Part shown: positions 59,446 through 64,000 of the stretch, piece after piece
Numbering within the stretch: position 1 is the first letter of the stretch
Layout: each line of letters starts with the position of its first letter
Source: DASQHY01 sp035602605
GTDB lineage: Bacteria; Acidobacteriota; Terriglobia; Acidiferrales; UBA7541
Direction: 5' to 3'
Assembly (NCBI GenBank): GCA_035602605.1
Contig: DATNLZ010000029.1
Span: 13,678 to 77,677, forward strand
DNA length: 64,000 bases
Notes under the pieces: generated by a model
Told to the model about the DNA's origin: nothing
Seen by the model: the letters and a program-made list of their open reading frames with translations, nothing else
The model's database searches: none
Position numbers and translations under genes: made by a program

Positions 59446-59519
59446 CTGTGGGTGCGGAAACACGTTCTCGGATCGGAAGAAACGCCGAACACACAAGAAA
59501 AGATAGTCGAAGCAATCAA

Positions 59520-59966
59520 ATGGTCGTGAACGAAGCGATCATTCTCGGCCGCGATTGCGAGGCGATAAAAATCCCCAGCGGTGTGAAACTCACCCTTTCC
59601 GCTGGTACACACGTCCGAATCACGCAAGCGCGGCAAAAGTCAGAATCTTCGAGCGCAAAGTCCAGCGCCGATGACCCGTTGCCGCGTGAAGTTCCCGGTA
59701 CCGGCAAGCATTGGTATCTCAGTGAAACCAAAAATAAGATGGACGACTCTCTCGAAGTTGCTCTGGCCGGTGAGTCAGAGGATAAATCCGCTAGTCTCGT
59801 CGTTCGATGTATCAAACGAAAGACCGAACTCTATATCGACACCGGTGCAACAGTTCATTCTACGTCCGTGCGGACACGTATTGTTCGGAGGGGTCGGGCC
59901 TCGAATTCTGTCACGGCGAGATCTCGAATTCTGCAGAGTCACGTCACGATTGAGCCGATGGAGTAA
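59520..59966 (+). CDS. Chimeric frame: SufT-like N-terminus joined to a VasI-like domain
   Basis: 148 residues. The beginning, LGRDCEAIKIPSGVKLTLSA followed by GTHVRITQA, is like the start of SufT (the iron-sulfur maturation protein), but the DUF59 domain does not follow. Instead residues 60-130 (HWYLSETKNKMDDSLEVALA, SLVVRCIKRKTELYID) look like the VasI-type domain of secretion-associated proteins. The end VTIEPME is echoed at 60.34 kb by VTVEPVE. It may be a rearranged or non-functional gene. Confidence 0.4.
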   Translation: MVVNEAIILGRDCEAIKIPSGVKLTLSAGTHVRITQARQKSESSSAKSSADDPLPREVPGTGKHWYLSETKNKMDDSLEVALAGESEDKSASLVVRCIKRKTELYIDTGATVHSTSVRTRIVRRGRASNSVTARSRILQSHVTIEPME

Positions 59967-59970
59967 CGGA

Positions 59971-60180
59971 TTATCCGCTTTCACCGCCCGTCTCGATTTC
60001 GCCAGTGCCGCCGCATGTCGAACAATCACCGCTACCACGACAAGCCGAACAAGCCGATTCGTGTCCGAATACGATGATAGTGTTGGAGATCTTCTCTCGC
60101 AGAGCTTTTCCTTTTCCGTGGCAGACTGGACAATTCCCATCACCAGGAGAGTCACAATCAGGGCAGGTCTGGGTGGCCAT
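59971..60180 (-). CDS. Small Cys-rich protein with four CxxC motifs (DnaJ zinc-finger-like)
   Basis: 69 residues with CPDC, CPVCHGKGKA, CSACRGSG and CSTCGGTGE in the order and spacing of a DnaJ central zinc-binding domain, but no J domain. Two zinc ions could be bound. Such free-standing zinc-finger mini-proteins are common and of unknown role. It overlaps no other gene and faces the SufT-like gene. Confidence 0.5.
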   Translation of the reverse strand: MATQTCPDCDSPGDGNCPVCHGKGKALREKISNTIIVFGHESACSACRGSGDCSTCGGTGEIETGGESG

Positions 60181-60390
60181 GCTGCACGTCCCGACAGTTT
60201 CGGCAATTATGGTCTGGTTTCAGTTCACTGTCAAAACAATGCCCAAACGCGGGAGGTGAGGAGACGGCAGTCGGTGGTGGGGACGGTCTGTGTGGATAAG
60301 GATGAGTTGCCGAGGCCGTTTCCGAAGAGGATTCGGGTGACAGTTGAGCCGGTGGAGTGAAGCCATCAAGAAACTGGCGGGTTGGGTGCG

Positions 60391-60570
60391 CTAGAATCTT
60401 GGTAACCAGCCAGGGCTTGGCTCGGCGGCCAATCCTTCTGCCAGGATTACTTCATCTTCACCTGTTATGCGCGGGATGAGTATAGACGCTGGAAGTTCAG
60501 CTAGCCTCCGAGCATCGATCCGACCGCTCTTGTTGCCATCCTTTAACGCGCATACCGTCAATTTGAAACG
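60391..60570 (-). pseudogene. IS110-family transposase remnant
   Basis: The minus-strand frame contains LKDGNKSGRIDARRLAELPA, a form of the NKSDRIDARKLAELLR block that is characteristic of IS110-type DEDD transposases. Nothing else of the transposase is present. Confidence 0.6.
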
Positions 60571-60606
60571 CCTGCAAATACCCCGGCAGAAACGGTTACA
60601 CCGCGT

Positions 60607-60641
60607 GGGACGTAGCTCAGTTTGGGAGAGCACCTGCCTGG
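60607..60641 (+). pseudogene. 5' half of a tRNA-like sequence (Asp-like)
   Basis: GGGACGTAGCTCAGTTTGGG and AGAGCACCTGCCTGG correspond to the acceptor, D-arm and start of the anticodon arm of a tRNA-Asp type gene. The anticodon loop and 3' half are missing, so it is not a working tRNA. Confidence 0.55.
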
Positions 60642-60719
60642 ATCGAAAGTGCTCTGTTTTTGTGTGAATGGGAGTGCGCTGCGCTCGAAAGTGGTTTAGA
60701 ATAAAATGGTTACAAGGAT

Positions 60720-60760
60720 GGGCGTGTAGCTCAGCTGGGAGAGCATCTGCTTTGCAAGCA
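60720..60760 (+). pseudogene. 5' half of tRNA-Ala(TGC)
   Basis: GGGCGTGTAGCTCAGCTGGG, AGAGCATCTGC and the anticodon loop TTTGCAA (anticodon TGC at 60753-60755) match a tRNA-Ala; after GCA the variable, T and acceptor 3' parts are absent. Truncated gene, likely an old integration or rearrangement scar. Confidence 0.65.
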
Positions 60761-60770
60761 CGCCATCATC

Positions 60771-61214
60771 TCACCTAAGTCGTTGAATCGGCGTCTATTA
60801 AGAGTGCAAACCCTCTGCTAGTTGGGCTACTCATTGGGCTACAGATAATTAAGGACACATTGTCCAAGTTTGGACAAATACTTCGAAAAATGGACTCGAA
60901 ATTCGAGTCGAGTGAGCGCTACCAGAAGAACGACCTCGGCTTCCGTTTCTGCAATAGGCCGATGCATCCGTATTCGATAATAAGCTCCGCGAGAAATGAT
61001 CCGTTGCTTGGTGTCGCTCACGCGTCACCTCGCTCCGGTCAGCCGAGGTAGTAACTAACTATAAATGCTTTGGGCGTCAGAGGTGTGGAGTGACCCTAAT
61101 TCCAACGGACCGCACGGCACCATTATAAATAATCGTATTGCCAACAACGGGGCTGCCATCAAACGGGTCGTTAAGAGGATGGTCGTAATCGAAATCGGCC
61201 AGTTCACCGTCAAG
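60771..61214. other. Region without recognisable gene
   Basis: About 440 bases with short open frames only. Contains the inverted repeat TGTCCAA-GT-TTGGACA at 60861-60876. Confidence 0.4.
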
Positions 61215-61380
61215 TGGGGATTCCGGACGATGGTGATCACCGATTCCGGGCGATCGTGATCGCGATTCCGGGGTGATCGTGATCAGGATTCCGGCGGAAG
61301 GTGATCACCGATTCCGGCGTGATCGTGATCACTTTATCGCGATCCCCGGAACGGTGATCACGATGCCCCGGAATGATTTC
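61215..61380. repeat. Left-end multiple repeats of the IS21 element
   Basis: At least six degenerate repeats of GATTCCGG followed by a GTGATCAC or CGTGATC unit every 20-25 bases. IS21 ends carry such multiple repeats for IstA binding; the exact number is hard to fix by eye. Confidence 0.7.
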
Positions 61381-61475
61381 CACAGGGGGGAGTGGCGCTG
61401 GACATCACAGAAGGCAAGCTAGTCTCCGAAGGTAACTTAGGAGAGAGAGACAGCGTGCCAACCAGGAGATCGTCC

Positions 61476-63011
61476 ATGCGTAAGATCAAGGAAGTCCTAC
61501 GTTTAAGATTTGAATTGGGGTTGGGGCAGCGGGAGATCGCCCGAGCCTGTTCGATCAGCCAAGGTGCAGTCCATAACTACCTGAAGAAGGCGGCAGGAGC
61601 AGGAATGCAGTGGCCGCTACCGGAAGGCTGGGACGAGAAGCGGATTGAAGAAGTCGTGTTTGGGAAGCAGCCTGCGATAGAAGAATCCTTCAAGCGTGCA
61701 GTTCCTGATTTTCCAGCCCTCCACGATCAGCTCCAGCAACATCCCCATCTGACACTGCAGTTGGCTTGGGAAGAGTACCGGGAGAAGAACCCGGAGGGCT
61801 ATCGTTACAGCCGGTTCTGCGAGTTGTATCAGCAGTGGCGGGGGAAGCAGGACGTGGTTCTTCGCCAGGAGCACAAGGCTGGCGAGAAGGGCTTCGTCGA
61901 TTGGGCCGGAGCGACGATGCCGGTGCATGATCCGGACACGGGGACGATCTGGCAAGCCTCGCTGTTCGTGATGGTGCTGGGGGCGAGTTCCTACACCTAC
62001 GCCGAAGCGACTCGCGATCAGCAGCTGACCTCCTGGATCCGCTCTCACATCCATGCTTTTGAATACTTCGGCGGAGTTCCTCGGTTGCTGGTGCCCGACA
62101 ACCCACGAACGGGAGTAAGCCGCGCCTGTCGCTACGACCCTGATCTCAACCCCACCTATCAAGAAATGGCTATGCACTACGGCGTGGGAGTCATGCCGGC
62201 GCGTCCTTATCGTCCGCGGGACAAGGCCAAGGTCGAGGTCGGTGTACAAATAGTTGAACGCTGGATCGTGGCCGCGCTGCGTCACCGGCAGTTTTTCCGG
62301 CTGGAAGATCTAAACCACGCGATCCGGGAACTACTGGAGCGGTTGAACCAGCGGCCGTTCCGGAAGCGCGACGGATCGCGTGCCAGTCTGTTCGCTTCTC
62401 TCGAACGCAGTGCACTACGACCCTTACCGGCTGAGCTGTTCGACATGAGCCAGTGGTCGCGCGCCCGGGTGAACATCGATTACCACATCGCCTTCGACGC
62501 CAATCTGTACAGTGTGCCCTACACGCTGGTTCAAGAACTGGTGGAAGTGCGAGCGACTCCCACAACCGTGGAGATCTTCCACAAGGGGCAACGCGTGGCC
62601 GCGCATCTCCGTGGGCGTGGCCGAGAGCAGGTACTTACCGAGCGAGAGCATCGGCCCAAAAGTCACCAGGCGCATCTAGAGTGGACTCCCTCGCGCATGG
62701 TGAACTGGGCCGAGCAGATCGGACCGCACACGGCGCGGTTATTCGAACGGATCTTGGCCGAGAAACCGCATCCGGAGATGGGTTATCGATCGTGTCTGGG
62801 AATCATCCGGCTGGCCGAACAGTATTCGGCGGCCAGGATGGAAGCGGCAGCGGATCGGGCGCTGCGGGCCGGCGCCTACCGCTACCAGAGCGTGAAATCG
62901 ATCCTGAAGAACTCGCTGGACCAACAACCGTTGACCCAAGAGCCCTCGCTTCCTCCCCCGCCCTCTCACGACAACATCCGGGGCGCCGGATACTTCAGTG
63001 AGGGGGTCTGA
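61476..63011 (+). CDS. istA: IS21-family transposase IstA
   Basis: 511 residues from ATG 61476 (AGGAG six bases before); the GTG at 61392 would add 28 unrelated residues. Helix-turn-helix ELGLGQREIARACSISQGAV, then the integrase-type catalytic core with Asp in KGFVDWAGATM, Asp in LLVPDNPRTGV and Glu in KAKVEVGVQIV (DDE), and a C-terminal beta domain YHIAFDANLYSVPYTLV. Cuts and joins the element ends. No frameshift or stop, so probably active. Confidence 0.95.
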   Translation: MRKIKEVLRLRFELGLGQREIARACSISQGAVHNYLKKAAGAGMQWPLPEGWDEKRIEEVVFGKQPAIEESFKRAVPDFPALHDQLQQHPHLTLQLAWEEYREKNPEGYRYSRFCELYQQWRGKQDVVLRQEHKAGEKGFVDWAGATMPVHDPDTGTIWQASLFVMVLGASSYTYAEATRDQQLTSWIRSHIHAFEYFGGVPRLLVPDNPRTGVSRACRYDPDLNPTYQEMAMHYGVGVMPARPYRPRDKAKVEVGVQIVERWIVAALRHRQFFRLEDLNHAIRELLERLNQRPFRKRDGSRASLFASLERSALRPLPAELFDMSQWSRARVNIDYHIAFDANLYSVPYTLVQELVEVRATPTTVEIFHKGQRVAAHLRGRGREQVLTEREHRPKSHQAHLEWTPSRMVNWAEQIGPHTARLFERILAEKPHPEMGYRSCLGIIRLAEQYSAARMEAAADRALRAGAYRYQSVKSILKNSLDQQPLTQEPSLPPPPSHDNIRGAGYFSEGV

Positions 63012-63014
63012 GCG

Positions 63015-63761
63015 ATGCTACAACAACCTACGAAAGAAAAACTGTGCGCCCTCCGATTGCACGGGATGATCGAAGCCATCGAGCGGCAGGAACAAGATGA
63101 GGAGGCGCGGGAGCTAAGCTTCCTCGATCGTCTGGCGCTGCTGATCGACCAGCAGTGGAACTGGCGAGAGAACCAGGCGATGACGCGACGGGTAAAAGCC
63201 TCGCGCTTGCGCGGCGCTGCTTGCGTGGAGGACATCGACTATCGCGTGGAACGGGGGCTGAATAAGAGTGTGATCCGTGGGCTGGCCCAAGAGTCTCGGT
63301 GGGTAAAGAATCACGAACACATTTTCGTGCTCGGACCAACCGGTGTCGGGAAGAGCTACCTAGCTTCGGCATTGGCGCAGAAAGCCTGCCGGGATGGCTA
63401 TGCGGTTTACTACACCAGGGCCGCAGCGTTGTTCCGGGATCTAAACCTGGCCCGGGCCGATGGCAGCCTGCGGCAACTGCTAAAGCGTCTGAACCGAATC
63501 GACGTGCTGGTAGTGGATGACTGGGTCATGGCTCCGATGTTGGAACCAGAGCGCAGAGACTTCTGGGAGATCGCTGAAGATCGCTACCAGACGCGTTCGA
63601 TGATCCTGACCTCGCAACTGCCGGTGTCCCGCTGGCACGAGCAGATCGGGGATCCCACGCTGGCCGACGGGATCCTCGACCGGCTGGTGCACAACGCCCA
63701 TCGTATCGAGATGCGCGGCGAATCGATGCGGAAACCTCGGGGAGAGAAGGGAGAAAAATGA
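63015..63761 (+). CDS. istB: IS21-family helper ATPase IstB
   Basis: 248 residues, starting three bases after the istA stop. AAA+ ATPase with Walker A GPTGVGKSYLAS near residue 108, Walker B VLVVDDWVMAP near 168 and sensor region SMILTSQLPVSRWHEQIGDP. N-terminal IstB domain LCALRLHGMIEAIERQ. Stimulates IstA and takes part in target choice. Intact. Confidence 0.95.
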   Translation: MLQQPTKEKLCALRLHGMIEAIERQEQDEEARELSFLDRLALLIDQQWNWRENQAMTRRVKASRLRGAACVEDIDYRVERGLNKSVIRGLAQESRWVKNHEHIFVLGPTGVGKSYLASALAQKACRDGYAVYYTRAAALFRDLNLARADGSLRQLLKRLNRIDVLVVDDWVMAPMLEPERRDFWEIAEDRYQTRSMILTSQLPVSRWHEQIGDPTLADGILDRLVHNAHRIEMRGESMRKPRGEKGEK

Positions 63762-63795
63762 CAAATCATCGGCGGGTAAAAAGCTGTGGAAAAGC

Positions 63796-63833
63796 AGGGC
63801 AAAAAACGCCCTTGGAAATCGCTTCGCGATTCC
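63796..63833 (+). terminator. Hairpins behind istB
   Basis: GGGC-AAAAAAC-GCCC is followed by GGAAATCGC-TTC-GCGATTCC (63814-63833), two adjacent stem-loops 35-70 bases after the istB stop. There is no long T run, so a terminator role is only probable. Confidence 0.4.
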
Positions 63834-63861
63834 CACTTTCCCACAGCTACGGCGGCGACCA

Positions 63862-64000
63862 CACTTTTTCCTTGACGATCGTGATCACTTTCTGCAAGAT
63901 CCTCCGGCCAGCGTCGCTTCGCTCCGACGACTGATCACCTCGATCCGGAATGCTGATCACGATCAGCCCGGAATCCCGATTACCTTCGCCGGAATCCCCA
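63862..64000. repeat. Right-end multiple repeats of the IS21 element
   Basis: CGATCGTGATCACTTT, CTGATCACC, GCTGATCACGATCAG and GGAATCCCCA are inverted counterparts of the left-end units; in between lies a 50-base stretch without the motif. Confidence 0.7.

Larger units (their letters stand above)
61215..64000 (+). mobile_element. IS21-family insertion sequence
   Basis: Carries istA and istB in the typical order, and both ends have matching inverted terminal sequences: TGGGGATTCCGG at 61215 inward and the same on the minus strand starting at 64000. So the element spans about 2.79 kb and its right tip coincides with (or just passes) the window edge. A target-site duplication cannot be checked for that reason. 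Confidence 0.85.

Noticed and set aside
60607..60760. Two functional tRNA genes
   Set aside because: Both lack the 3' half, so no cloverleaf can form.
61215..61380. CRISPR array
   Set aside because: The repeats are short, degenerate and palindromic, without regular unique spacers and without cas genes; they are IS21 end repeats.

Overview
The window looks like a catabolic island of a soil Acidobacteriota (Bryobacterales/Solibacter-like) chromosome. The main grounds are three TonB-dependent receptors of the Oar type (N-terminal carboxypeptidase-regulatory-like domain, about 1100 residues) embedded among exported cupins, VOC proteins, CoA-transferases and xanthine dehydrogenase (XDH) family genes. 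The taxonomic call is an inference; no rRNA or other marker gene is present.

Layout. 1-9.4 kb (minus strand): the N-terminus of a receptor, an operon of Tat-exported bicupin, sulfite-oxidase-like molybdoenzyme, VOC protein and alpha/beta hydrolase, then an operon of SnoaL-like protein, SAM methyltransferase, small protein and MFS transporter. 9.5-16.5 kb (plus): a tandem DUF4437-type cupin pair, a Tat bicupin and a receptor. 16.5-24.3 kb: CoA-transferase, FMN-type oxidase fold, then a Tat bicupin, XDH medium and small subunits, ureidoglycolate-lyase-like protein and luciferase-like oxidoreductase, interspersed with at least four gene remnants. 24.3-33.8 kb (plus): receptor, cupin pair, VOC protein, a second regulated cupin pair and a GntR/UTRA regulator. 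33.9-44.9 kb (minus): CoA-transferase, CitE-like lyase, cyclase, MmgE/PrpD, cyclic amidohydrolase, MFS transporter, Tat bicupin and XDH large subunit. 45.5-58.8 kb: second XDH large subunit with its AllA-like partner, CoA-transferase, second GntR regulator, hyuA-hyuB, isochorismatase-like hydrolase, HMG-CoA-lyase-like protein and VOC protein. 59-61 kb: a scrap yard (IscA-like and SufT-like remnants, IS110 remnant, two half tRNAs). 61.2-64.0 kb: an IS21-family element whose right end falls at the window edge.

How the parts fit. Receptors probably bring a substrate through the outer membrane, MFS symporters through the inner membrane; exported cupins, the molybdoenzyme and VOC proteins act on it outside or at the membrane; XDH-type hydroxylase, amidohydrolase, hydantoinase/oxoprolinase, cyclase, CoA-transferases and CitE/HMGL-type lyases would open a (probably nitrogen-containing) ring and cleave the acyl-CoA. 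The substrate cannot be read from the sequence.

The most striking structure is regulatory. Most transcription units start with the same promoter design, TTGAC(A/G) with mostly a 17-base spacer, followed at nearly fixed distance by one of two inverted-repeat operators: class I (TCATA-N4-TATGA; four sites) and class II (16 bp, GTYT-N8-AAAC type, usually preceded by CAATT; twelve sites). Two GntR-family regulators lie in the window and are natural candidates. Several of these sites now sit in front of broken genes, which suggests that the island expanded by copying regulated modules and is losing redundant copies.
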